NCBI GenBank assembly: GCA_963833235.1
Contig: CAWHXG010000001.1
Coordinates: 1,116,001-1,180,000, forward strand
DNA: 64,000 bases
Direction of reading: 5' to 3'
From: CAWHXG01 sp963833235
Lineage (GTDB): Bacteria; Pseudomonadota; Alphaproteobacteria; Rhodobacterales; Rhodobacteraceae
A program made the translations under genes and the position numbers. Below the pieces are notes generated by a model. It searched no databases and was not told where the DNA came from. It worked only from the letters and a program-made list of their open reading frames with translations. Positions 41,710 through 49,422 of this stretch are shown in pieces (the first letter of the stretch is position 1; every line of letters begins with the position of its first letter).

Positions 41710-41738
41710 TTGCGCAAGCTGGCGCGCCCCGCTAGGAT
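41710..41738 (+). promoter_or_regulatory. Sigma70-type promoter of the Lrp/AsnC regulator gene
   Basis: TTGCGC (41710-41715) and TAGGAT (41733-41738), spacer exactly 17 bp, 22 nt before the ATG at 41761. Confidence 0.6.
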
Positions 41739-41760
41739 CGCCCAACGACTGGAGGCTGCC

Positions 41761-42261
41761 ATGGCCGGCTCGAAACTGGACCCGATCGACCGCAAGATCC
41801 TGGCGGAGCTGCAAGCCGACGGGCGCATGACCAACGTGGAACTGGCGCGCCGGGTGGGGATCTCGGCGCCGCCCTGCCTGCGGCGGATGCGGACGCTGGA
41901 GGAGGCCGGCTATATCCGCGGATATCACGCGCGGGTCGATCCGCGCGAGCTGGGATTCGAGGTGCAGGTCTTCGCGATGGTTGGGCTGCAGAGCCAGGCC
42001 GAGGCCGATCTGGCCGCCTTCGAGCAGCGCTGCCGCGATTGGCCGCTGGTGCGGGAGTGCCATATGCTGAACGGCGAGGTGGATTTCATCCTGAAATGCG
42101 TGGCCCCGGATCTGAGCACCTTCCAGGCCTTCCTGACCGGAAAGCTGACGGCTGCGCCGAACGTGGCCAACGTGAAGACCTCGCTGGTGATCCGGGTGGC
42201 GAAAGACGATCCGGGCGTGCCCTTCGAGGTGCTGGAGCATCGGCTCAGCAAGTCTGCCTGA
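41761..42261 (+). CDS. Lrp/AsnC-family transcriptional regulator
   Basis: 166 aa from ATG 41761, with TGGAGG upstream. The N-terminal winged-helix domain (LDPIDRKILAELQADGRMTNVELARRVGISAPPCLRRMRTLEEAGYIRGYHARVD) is followed by the AsnC/RAM effector domain (VQVFAMVGLQSQAEADLAAFEQRC, VRECHMLNGEVDFILKCVAPDL). It is a feast/famine regulator that senses an amino acid and binds DNA as an octamer or dimer. The target is unknown; the divergent neighbour trxB is a candidate. Its 3' end faces pgeF across a hairpin-rich terminator region. Confidence 0.93.
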   Translation: MAGSKLDPIDRKILAELQADGRMTNVELARRVGISAPPCLRRMRTLEEAGYIRGYHARVDPRELGFEVQVFAMVGLQSQAEADLAAFEQRCRDWPLVRECHMLNGEVDFILKCVAPDLSTFQAFLTGKLTAAPNVANVKTSLVIRVAKDDPGVPFEVLEHRLSKSA

Positions 42262-42288
42262 GCCTGGCGGACGGAGGGCCGAGAAACT

Positions 42289-42317
42289 GGGGCCGGGCCG
42301 TTTCCGAACCCGGCCCC
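42289..42317 (+). terminator. GC-rich hairpin after the Lrp/AsnC gene
   Basis: A perfect 9-bp stem GGGGCCGGG/CCCGGCCCC with an 11-nt loop, 27 nt after the stop. No T-run. Confidence 0.6.
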
Positions 42318-42340
42318 GAACTGACTACATAGTACCCAAA

Positions 42341-42357
42341 CACGGGATAATCCCGTG
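42341..42357. repeat. Short perfect hairpin
   Basis: CACGGGA-TAA-TCCCGTG, a 7-bp stem and 3-nt loop. Another, GTGACA-GCTCTA-TGTCAC, directly follows at 42360-42377. Both are part of the cluster between the convergent lrp and pgeF genes. Confidence 0.5.
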
Positions 42358-42395
42358 CTGTGACAGCTCTATGTCACCGGAACCGATATCAAGGA

Positions 42396-42417
42396 TTTTC
42401 TGCTGCAATGCAGAAAA
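42396..42417. terminator. Bidirectional factor-independent terminator
   Basis: TTTTCTGC (42396-42403) and GCAGAAAA (42410-42417) form an 8-bp stem with T-rich flanks (GTTTTT on the plus side). It serves transcripts arriving from both the lrp and pgeF sides. Confidence 0.75.
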
Positions 42418-42515
42418 GTTTTTCGGTGCGACCGCGACCCGCCAGTTATTTGATCGCCGTTGCCAGTGGAATCGGCCCTGCCGATGCGTGGCGGCCAGCG
42501 GCCTGTGATCCGGCG

Positions 42516-43298
42516 CTACCTTGCGATTGCGGAGATCAGCCGGCCGTAATCGGCTTCCTTGGCATGGACGCTGCGCCGATAAGAGAAGAACTGGCCCGGG
42601 TCCGTGTAGGTGCAGTCGCCCGTCCAACGGGCCAGGCCCACGCCGGCAAGGCGGTGCAGGGCGTAGGCCGGCAGGTCGAAATGGTGCCGGTCGGCGTGGC
42701 CGGGCGCGAAGAAGCGATCGTTGGCGGGATCGGCGCGCAGGAAGGTTTCGCGGAATTCCGGCCCGACCTCGTAGGCGGGCTGGCTGATCGTGGGGCCGAC
42801 GACCGCCACCGTCTCGGCCGGATTTGCGCCCAGGCCGACCATCGCGGCCAGCGTCGCCTCGAGGATGCCGTCGAGCGCCCCGCGCCATCCGGCATGGGCG
42901 GCGCCGATCACGCCGGCGCCGGCATCGGCGAAGAGGACCGGCGCGCAATCGGCCGTGAGGACGGAGAGGGCAAGGCCGCGCAGGCCGGTCACGGCGGCAT
43001 CGGCATCGGCACGGGCGCCGGGGGCCGGCGGGATAGAGATGATGGCGACGCGGGCGGAATGGGTCTGTGACAGCGCGACGAGGCCCGCCTCGGGCACGTC
43101 CATCGCGCGCGCCACCCGGTCGCGGTTGATCGCCACGGCATCCGCCTGATCCGACGAGCCGGTCCCGCAGTTCAGCCCTGCGAACACCCCAGAGGAGGCG
43201 CCGCCGCGGCGGGTGAAGAACCCGTGTCGGAGCGGGGCGAGCGCAGGCGCGGTTATCGGGGCGAGCGTCATGACATCGGCGGCGGCCATCCCTTGCAC
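42516..43298 (-). CDS. pgeF: Peptidoglycan editing factor PgeF (polyphenol oxidase / YfiH family)
   Basis: 260 aa. Conserved motifs are RHGFFTRRGGASSGVFAGLNCG, LVALSQTHSARV, VLTADCAPVLFADAGAGVIGAAHAGWRGALDGILEATLAAM and GPTISQPAYEVGPEFRETFL, with the Cys/His residues of the zinc or copper site. YfiH-type proteins act as polyphenol oxidases or adenosine deaminases/phosphorylases in vitro and edit peptidoglycan dimer composition. Start options are GTG/ATG at 43298 and a later ATG (MTLAPITAPALA). It directly follows the methyltransferase gene (2 bp), as part of an lgt-methyltransferase-pgeF operon. Confidence 0.92.
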   Translation of the reverse strand: MQGMAAADVMTLAPITAPALAPLRHGFFTRRGGASSGVFAGLNCGTGSSDQADAVAINRDRVARAMDVPEAGLVALSQTHSARVAIISIPPAPGARADADAAVTGLRGLALSVLTADCAPVLFADAGAGVIGAAHAGWRGALDGILEATLAAMVGLGANPAETVAVVGPTISQPAYEVGPEFRETFLRADPANDRFFAPGHADRHHFDLPAYALHRLAGVGLARWTGDCTYTDPGQFFSYRRSVHAKEADYGRLISAIAR

Positions 43299-43300
43299 GG

Positions 43301-44452
43301 CTAGGTCTCCCTGATGTCGAAGCCGGCGACGGGGGGAGCGCCGGCAGGGGAGAGTGCGAGCATCTTGAACAGCGTTCCCATTTCATCCGGGTGCGTCAAG
43401 CGGCGATGGGCGGCGAGCTGCGCGGCGCGGGCCGGGCCGGTCAGCCGGGCAGCCAGCGCGGTGGCCCGGGCGGCGATGCCCAGGCGCTCCAGCACCACGC
43501 CCTGGGAGGTCATTGTGGAGATGGCGAGGCCGGGTGCGGCGGCCTGTGCCGCAAGGCTGAGCGCCTCGAAATCCACATGGGCGGTAAGGTCTGCCGCACC
43601 GGGGGCAGCGAGCGGATCGGCCGGCGCATGCCCCTTCACCGCCTGGAACGTATCGCCGCGCGAGCGCCAGTCGCCGTAATCCGCGAAGATCGCCGCGCCG
43701 CCATGGCGGGCGATGCGTTCGGCGACGCGGGCGACGGCCGCGGCTGCGGGCGCGGCGGTTTCGACCACGTCGCCTTCGCCTGTGTCGGCGAGGCGGTGCG
43801 CCAGGGCGGCGAGCGGCACGGCCTCGCTCAGCCCGAAGGCCAGCGCGCCGTTCCGCAGGCCCACCTGCAGTTCGCGCCAGCCCTCGCCGGACCTGTGGAA
43901 CTGGCGGATCGGCAGGGCGTCGAGGAACTCGTTGGCCAGCAGCAGAAGCGGCATCCGCGGCAGATCGCCCAGATGGTCGCACCAGACGGGCCGCGCCGTG
44001 CCGAGGCGTTCGGCCTGGGCCGCGCGCAGGGGACCGGGCAGCTCGACAAGGTGCACCCGGGCGGCGGCGTGAAAGCCCGGCACCGCCCCTGCCGCGCGCC
44101 AGGCATCGGCCATGAGCGTTCCGCGCCCGGGGCCGAGCTCGGCCAGGCAGACGGGGTCGGGCCGCCCCTGGTCGAGCCAGGATTGCGCGAGTGCCAGGCC
44201 AAGGAGTTCGCCGAACATCTGGCTGATCTCGGGCGAGGTGGTGAAATCGCCGGCCACGCCCAGCGGGTCGCCGGTGGTGTAATAGCCATGCTCGGGGTCG
44301 GCGAGGCAGGCGGCCATGTAGTCGGCAAGGCTTATCGGCCCGGTCGCGGCGATGCGCCGGATCAGGCGGCGGGCCAAGGGCGTGGGCCCGGGCCCGGCCG
44401 GATTGCCCGGTGCGGCGGGGGCTTCTGGCCCGCCTTCGACGGGGCGTGTCAT
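43301..44452 (-). CDS. SAM-dependent methyltransferase, NDUFAF7/MidA-like
   Basis: 383 aa. It has the Mid-A family arrangement: RIAATGPISLADYMAACLADPEHGYYTTGDPLGVAGDFTTSPEISQMFGELLGL, then the SAM-binding CLAELGPGRGTLMADAWRAA and the later LANEFLDALPIRQFHRSGEGWRE. In mitochondria the relative NDUFAF7 methylates an arginine in complex I. The bacterial target is not established, and the alphaproteobacterial ancestry makes complex I a reasonable guess (inference). It is flanked by lgt (7 bp) and pgeF (2 bp) on the same strand. Confidence 0.9.
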   Translation of the reverse strand: MTRPVEGGPEAPAAPGNPAGPGPTPLARRLIRRIAATGPISLADYMAACLADPEHGYYTTGDPLGVAGDFTTSPEISQMFGELLGLALAQSWLDQGRPDPVCLAELGPGRGTLMADAWRAAGAVPGFHAAARVHLVELPGPLRAAQAERLGTARPVWCDHLGDLPRMPLLLLANEFLDALPIRQFHRSGEGWRELQVGLRNGALAFGLSEAVPLAALAHRLADTGEGDVVETAAPAAAAVARVAERIARHGGAAIFADYGDWRSRGDTFQAVKGHAPADPLAAPGAADLTAHVDFEALSLAAQAAAPGLAISTMTSQGVVLERLGIAARATALAARLTGPARAAQLAAHRRLTHPDEMGTLFKMLALSPAGAPPVAGFDIRET

Positions 44453-44459
44453 GCCAGGC

Positions 44460-45356
44460 TCATGCGGGGCGGGGCCGCCGCGCGGAAAGCGCCAGCAGGG
44501 CGAGCCCCAGCAGGAGCATCGGCAGGGAGAGAAGCTGGCCCATTGTCAGCCCCGCCTCGCCGAGGCGCAGCACATGCCCCCACGGGTTGAGCGGTGTGAC
44601 GAACTGCGCGTCGGCCTGTCGGAAATACTCCACGAAGATCCGCGCCGCGCCGTAGCCGGTGAAGAAGATCCCGGCGATCCGGCCGGGGCGTTTCAGCGCG
44701 CCGCGTGCGTAGGCCAGCCAGAGCAGGAGGGCGCCGAGGGCCAGCCCCTCCAGCCCCGCCTCGTAGAGCTGCGAGGGGTGCCGGGCGCAGGGATCCGGCC
44801 AGCCGGGGCCGCAGGCCTGCGCCGCGGGGCCGGGAAAGCTCACGCCCCAGGGCAGCTCGGTCGGGCGGCCCCAGAGCTCGCCGTTGACGAAGTTGGCGAG
44901 CCTGCCCAGCAGCAGGCCCGGCGGGGTGGCCAGCGCCATGGCATCCGCGGCGCCGAGCGGCGGGATGCCCTCGCGCCAGCAGAAGGCGGCGCCGGCGATG
45001 GCCACGCCGAGCAGCCCGCCGTGGAAGGCCATGCCGCCCTGCCAGAGCGCCAGGATCTGCCCGGGGTTCTGCAGGTAATAGCCCGGCTGGTAGAACAGCA
45101 CGAAGCCCAGGCGGCCGCCAAGGAGGATGCCGAGGATGATCCAGGTGATCAGCCCCTCGGCTTGCACTTGCGTCATCGGGGGCCCCGCCGGCCCCCAGAG
45201 CCCCGGTCGTGCCAGCGTGCGCTTGCCGATCCACAGGCCGATGAGGATGCCGGCGATATAGGCCAGCGCGTACCAGCGCAGCGCGAAGGTGATGCCCGCG
45301 ACGGTGATCGAGAAGAGGTCTGGCGAGATATCGGGGAAGGGGATGGCGAAGGGCAT
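44460..45356 (-). CDS. lgt: Prolipoprotein diacylglyceryl transferase
   Basis: 298 aa from ATG 45356; a longer frame to 45419 is possible. It is a polytopic inner-membrane enzyme that adds diacylglycerol to the lipobox Cys of lipoproteins. Motifs are ALRWYALAYIAGILIGLWIGKR, GGRLGFVLFYQPGYYLQNPG, WQGGMAFHGGLLGVAIAG, the Lgt signature GRLANFVNGELWGRPTELPWG, HPSQLYEAGLEGLALG and GIFFTGYGAARIFVEYFRQAD. It is first in an operon with the NDUFAF7-like methyltransferase and pgeF, divergent from ubiK with ~95 bp between. Confidence 0.97.
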   Translation of the reverse strand: MPFAIPFPDISPDLFSITVAGITFALRWYALAYIAGILIGLWIGKRTLARPGLWGPAGPPMTQVQAEGLITWIILGILLGGRLGFVLFYQPGYYLQNPGQILALWQGGMAFHGGLLGVAIAGAAFCWREGIPPLGAADAMALATPPGLLLGRLANFVNGELWGRPTELPWGVSFPGPAAQACGPGWPDPCARHPSQLYEAGLEGLALGALLLWLAYARGALKRPGRIAGIFFTGYGAARIFVEYFRQADAQFVTPLNPWGHVLRLGEAGLTMGQLLSLPMLLLGLALLALSARRPRPA

Positions 45357-45450
45357 GGAGCCGATGTGCCAAGCGGGCGGGACAGGGTCAACCTTGAGGA
45401 ACGCGGGCAGGGGGACCATATGGGAGGGAACCAACACCGGAGTGTGACCG

Positions 45451-45711
45451 ATGCAGACCCAGAACAAGATATTCAACGACCTTTCGCAGCTGATGACGAA
45501 CGCGATGGGCGTGGCCCAGGGCGCGCGCAACGAGGCTGAGACGGCCATGCGCGGCGCGGTCGACCGTTTCCTCGCGGAGCGCAACCTGGTGACCCGCGAC
45601 GAGTTCGAGGCGGTGCGCGCGATGGCGCAGAAGGCGCGCGAGGAGAACGAGACGCTGAAGGCACGGATCGCCGCGATGGAGGCGAAGGGGCAGGGCACCG
45701 CCGACGCCTGA
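45451..45711 (+). CDS. ubiK: UbiK / BMFP accessory factor
   Basis: 86 aa from ATG 45451. It is the membrane-fusogenic coiled-coil family (DUF526/BMFP) needed for efficient aerobic ubiquinone synthesis, partnering with UbiJ. The amphipathic N-terminus MQTQNKIFNDLSQLMTNAMGVAQGARNEAETAMRGAVDRFL is followed by a trimeric coiled coil FEAVRAMAQKAREENETLKARIAAMEA. It is a single gene divergent from lgt. Confidence 0.93.
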   Translation: MQTQNKIFNDLSQLMTNAMGVAQGARNEAETAMRGAVDRFLAERNLVTRDEFEAVRAMAQKAREENETLKARIAAMEAKGQGTADA

Positions 45712-46061
45712 GGCTCTGCGGCCGGTCGCAGGCCGCTCGACGGCCGCGGGGCGGGAGGCTTTGAGGATTCCAGTCAGGCAATGTGCCGGAGTTCGTCGCG
45801 CGGCGGGGTAGGACTCCGCTTCATGGCGTGCTGCACTGGTTGGAGAGGGCCGAGGACCGGAGGATGCGGGATGAATACCGGCACCCGGCGAAGGTTTGGC
45901 CGATATTCTTCGGCACATCGGGGCCGGCGCGGCTGGGGAACCCAGCCTGCGGCGCGGTGCACCGGTGATGCTGCGAAGGGCGCGGAACGGCTTGGCGGGG
46001 TGCCCCCCCTTCCGTCGTCGGCTTTGCGCCGCCTCCGATAGGGAGGCGGCGCGCGGAGCGG
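45712..46061. other. Convergent intergenic region between ubiK and the purine ABC locus
   Basis: About 350 bp without a supported gene. Apart from the hairpin at 46026-46052, nothing recognisable was seen. Confidence 0.55.
46026..46052. terminator. Strong GC hairpin at the end of the BMP gene
   Basis: An 11-bp perfect stem (46026-46036 with 46042-46052) and a 5-nt loop, 10 nt beyond the minus-strand BMP stop. It lacks a T-run on that strand, so it is either terminator-like or an mRNA end stabiliser. Confidence 0.65.
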
Positions 46062-47141
46062 TCAGTTGGGGATGGTCGCTTCGATGCCCTCTACGTAGAA
46101 GTCCATGCCCAGAAGCGCGCCGTCTTCGGCGGTCTCCCCCTCGGCCAGCCAGACGCTGCCGTCCTGCTTGTTGATCGGGCCGGTGAAGGGGTGGTAGTCG
46201 CCCGCGGCGATGCTGTCGGCCAGGGCCTGGGCCTCGGCGCGCAGCTCTTCGGGGATGGTGTCGGTCATCTCGCCCATCTCCACCATGCCTTCGGCGATCC
46301 CGTCCCAGGTGTCGGTGCTTTCCCAGGTGCCGTCCTGCACGGCCTTCACTCGCTCGATGTAGTAGGGTGCCCAGTTGTCGATGATCGAGGTGATCCGCGG
46401 CGCGGGCTTGAAGTTCGCCATGTCGGAGGCCTGGCCGAAGCTGAGGATCCCGGCCTCTTTCGCCACCGATTGCGGCGCGGTGCTGTCGGTGTGCTGCATC
46501 AGCATGTCGACCCCCTGGTCGATCAGCGCGCGGGCGGCATCGCTTTCCTTGCCCGGATCGAACCAGGAATACACCCAGACCACCCGCATCTCGACATCGG
46601 GGTTCACCTTCTTGGCGTGCAGGTAGGCGGAGTTGATGCCGCGGATGACCTCGGGGATCGGGAAGGAGGCGATGTAGCCGATGATGTTCGTCTCGGTCAT
46701 GGCGCCTGCGATATGACCGATGACCGCGCGGCCCTCGTAGAACCGTGCGCCGTAGGTCGAGACGTTGGGATGGTCGCGGCGGTAGCCCGTGGCATGCTCG
46801 AACTTCACGTCGGGGAATTTCGCGGCGACGTTGTTGGTGGCGTCCATGTAGCCGAAGGATGTGGTGAAGATCAGGTCGTGCCCGCTGAGTGCCATCTGGG
46901 TCAGCACGCGCTCGGCATCAGCGCCCTCGGGCACGCTTTCCACGTAGGTGGTCTCGACGCTGTCGCCGAATTCTTCCTCGACGGCGAGGCGGCCCTCGTT
47001 GTGCTCGTAGGACCAGCCGAAGTCGCCGACCGGGCCGACGTAGATGAAGCCCACCTTGGTGGGATCGTCCTGCGCGGTCGCGGGCGCCGCCAGCGCGAAG
47101 GCGGCGAGCGCCAGGGTGAGGGGGGTGAACGTGGCTTTCAA
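46062..47141 (-). CDS. BMP-family (PnrA/Med) ABC transporter substrate-binding protein
   Basis: 359 aa from TTG 47141, preferred because AGGAGAG lies 7-13 nt upstream and the signal peptide (FTPLTLALAAFALAAPATAQ) then starts at once; ATG 47198 would add 19 residues. BMP motifs are KVGFIYVGPVGDFGWSYEHNEGRLAVEEEF, IIGYIASFPIPEVIRGINSAYLHA, and GVDMLMQHTDSTAPQSVAKEAG. No lipobox Cys, so it is soluble periplasmic. BMP proteins of this type bind nucleosides or purines. Its position with xdh genes supports a purine base such as xanthine, hypoxanthine or guanine (inference). It ends the locus. Confidence 0.92.
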   Translation of the reverse strand: MKATFTPLTLALAAFALAAPATAQDDPTKVGFIYVGPVGDFGWSYEHNEGRLAVEEEFGDSVETTYVESVPEGADAERVLTQMALSGHDLIFTTSFGYMDATNNVAAKFPDVKFEHATGYRRDHPNVSTYGARFYEGRAVIGHIAGAMTETNIIGYIASFPIPEVIRGINSAYLHAKKVNPDVEMRVVWVYSWFDPGKESDAARALIDQGVDMLMQHTDSTAPQSVAKEAGILSFGQASDMANFKPAPRITSIIDNWAPYYIERVKAVQDGTWESTDTWDGIAEGMVEMGEMTDTIPEELRAEAQALADSIAAGDYHPFTGPINKQDGSVWLAEGETAEDGALLGMDFYVEGIEATIPN

Positions 47142-47303
47142 GTCAGTCTCTCCTGTCGGTTGAATAATGTGCCGGATCTTCGCCCGGCGGGGTTGCATGG
47201 CGGCCGCGACCCCGAAGGGCGGCCTCCATCAGGTTGGGAAGCGGCGGTGCCGGTGCGGCGCCGTGCCGCGATCCGTGTGCGGGGCAGCTTGGCCAGACCC
47301 GCC

Positions 47304-48221
47304 TCATGACGTGGCATGGAAGATGCGGCCGAGGGCGGCGGGGGCGTCGAGCCGCGCGCGGCCGCGATCGGACGACATGATCACCAGCACCAGGATGGTG
47401 ACGAGATAGGGCGACATCGACAGAAGCTCGACAGGCACGGCGACGCCGGCGGCCTGCAGGTTCAGCTGCAGCACGGTTATGCCGCCGAAGAGCCAGGCGC
47501 CCAGCACCACCCGCCCCGGCCGCCACGAGGCGAAGACGACCAGCGCCAGCGCGATCCATCCCGCGCCCGCGGTCATCCCGTCGCTCCACGAGGGCACCCG
47601 GATGAGCGAGAGGTAGGCGCCGCCGAGCCCCGCGCAGGCGCCGCCGAAGACGATGGCGCAGAGCCGGATGCGCACCACATGGTAGCCAAGGGCATGGGCG
47701 GCGTCGTGGTTCTCGCCGACGGCGCGCAGGGTCAGGCCGGCACGGCTGTGACGCAAGAAGGCCCAGACCCCGGCGACGACCAGCAGCGCGCCGTAGACGG
47801 CCGGGTCGTGCCCGAAAAGCACGCGGCCGATGACCGGCAGGTCGGTCAGGGGGCCAAGGTCGAGCCGGGCGACCGGCGGCGCATTCAGGCCCACATAGCC
47901 CTGGCCGATCAGCGCCGAGACCCCGAGCCCGAAGAGCGTGAGCGCGAGGCCGGTGGCCACCTGGTTCGAGAGCAGTACCTGGGTGAGCAGGCCGAAGACG
48001 AGCGAAAGCGCCGCCCCGCCGGCGGCCCCGGCGAGAAAGCCGAGGAGCGGGCTGCCGGTTTCGACCGCGGTGGCGAAGCCGCAGACGGCGCCGACAATCA
48101 TCATCCCCTCGACCCCGAGGTTGAGCACGCCGGCCTTCTCGACCACCAGCTCGCCGATGGCCGCCAGCAGGATCGGCGTCGCGGCGATGACGAGCGCCGC
48201 CAGCAGCAGTTCGACGGACAT
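47304..48221 (-). CDS. ABC transporter permease (BMP/nucleoside type, subunit 2)
   Basis: 305 aa. A BPD-transp-2 family permease with about 8 hydrophobic helices and the conserved VVEKAGVLNLGVEGMMIVGAVCGF, LSNQVATGLALTLFGLGVSALIG, and LRAVGENHDAAHALGYHVVRIRL (coupling loop). It pairs with the upstream permease to form the membrane channel for the BMP importer. 46 bp separate the two. The BMP gene follows after a 162-bp gap. Confidence 0.92.
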   Translation of the reverse strand: MSVELLLAALVIAATPILLAAIGELVVEKAGVLNLGVEGMMIVGAVCGFATAVETGSPLLGFLAGAAGGAALSLVFGLLTQVLLSNQVATGLALTLFGLGVSALIGQGYVGLNAPPVARLDLGPLTDLPVIGRVLFGHDPAVYGALLVVAGVWAFLRHSRAGLTLRAVGENHDAAHALGYHVVRIRLCAIVFGGACAGLGGAYLSLIRVPSWSDGMTAGAGWIALALVVFASWRPGRVVLGAWLFGGITVLQLNLQAAGVAVPVELLSMSPYLVTILVLVIMSSDRGRARLDAPAALGRIFHATS

Positions 48222-48267
48222 CAGCGGGCCCTTCGGGATGGGGCGGCGAAGCGGCGGCTGTCAGTCA

Positions 48268-49389
48268 TCACGCCACTTCCGTCGTCGCGGCGCGCTCGCG
48301 GCCGATCCTGACGCGGTAATTGGCCAGCACGTCGAAGGCGAGGAGGAAGAACAGAAGCATTCCCTGGAACGCCTGGATCGCGGCGGCCGGCAGGCCCAGC
48401 ATGAACTGCGCCAGCTCGCCGCCGATATAGGTGAGCGCCATGAGCAGCCCCGCCAGCAGGATGCCCAAGGGGTGCAGCCGCCCGAGGAACGCCACGATGA
48501 TCGCGGTGAAGCCGTAACCCACGTTGAAGTCGATGCTGAGCTGCCCGGCGGGGCCGGTGACCTCGAAGACGCCCGCGAGGCCGGCGAGCGCCCCGGAGAT
48601 GCCGAAGCAGAACAGCACCATGCGATCCGGCCGCACCCCGGCGAAGCGTGCCGCCCGCGGCGCCGCGCCGGTGAGGCGCACGCGGTAGCCCGCGATGTGC
48701 CGGGCCATCAGGACGTAGGCCGCGATGACGGCGATGAAGGCCATGCCCACGCCCCAGTGCATCCCGGTGCCGGCGATCAGCTCGCCATTGGCGGCGGAAG
48801 GCCATTGCCGGAAGTTGCGGCTGCCGGGAAAGCCGCCGCCCTCGGGATTGCGCAGCAGCCCGAGCGCGGCAGAGGCCAGAAGCTGCTCGGCGACGTAGAC
48901 CAGCAGCAGCGAGACGAGGATCTCGTTGGTGTTGAACCGTGTGCGCAGAAGCGCCGGGATCATCGCCCAGGCCCATCCGCCAAGCGCCCCGGCCAGGACC
49001 ATCGCGGGGAAGACGACGATGCTGTCGAGCGGATACATCGCCAGGCCCACCGCCGCGCCGCAGAGCGCCCCGAGGATGTATTGCCCCTCCGCCCCGATGT
49101 TCCAGACCCCGGCGCGGAACCCGATGGAAAGGCCGATGGCGATGAGGATCAGCGGCCCGGCCTTGATCAGCAGTTGCGGGCGCGAGAAGGCGGCGAACTG
49201 ATCGTCGAAGAGCGGGTCCCAGAAGATCGTGCGGATGGCGGTGAACGGGTTCTCGCCAAGCGCCCAGAACATCAGGCCGCCGGCGATCATGGTGGCGAGG
49301 ACCGCGACGGGCGGCGTGGCCCAGATCCAGGCGCGCGAGGGCTGCGGGCGTTTTTCGAGCCGGATCACGCGGCCGGGCCTTTCCGGCAC
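48268..49389 (-). CDS. ABC transporter permease (BMP/nucleoside type, subunit 1)
   Basis: 373 aa from GTG 49389. The N-terminal helix WIWATPPVAVLATMIAGGLMFWALGENPFTAI precedes the BPD-transp-2 core: IGLSIGFRAGVWNIGAEGQYILGALCGAA, RFNTNEILVSLLLVYVAEQLL, and DFNVGYGFTAIIVAFLGRLHPLGILLAGLL. It is the partner of the second permease. 33 bp downstream of the ATPase gene, same strand. Confidence 0.92.
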   Translation of the reverse strand: MPERPGRVIRLEKRPQPSRAWIWATPPVAVLATMIAGGLMFWALGENPFTAIRTIFWDPLFDDQFAAFSRPQLLIKAGPLILIAIGLSIGFRAGVWNIGAEGQYILGALCGAAVGLAMYPLDSIVVFPAMVLAGALGGWAWAMIPALLRTRFNTNEILVSLLLVYVAEQLLASAALGLLRNPEGGGFPGSRNFRQWPSAANGELIAGTGMHWGVGMAFIAVIAAYVLMARHIAGYRVRLTGAAPRAARFAGVRPDRMVLFCFGISGALAGLAGVFEVTGPAGQLSIDFNVGYGFTAIIVAFLGRLHPLGILLAGLLMALTYIGGELAQFMLGLPAAAIQAFQGMLLFFLLAFDVLANYRVRIGRERAATTEVA

Positions 49390-49422
49390 GTCGCCGCCGT
49401 GCGGGCCGCTGGCCGCCTCTGC

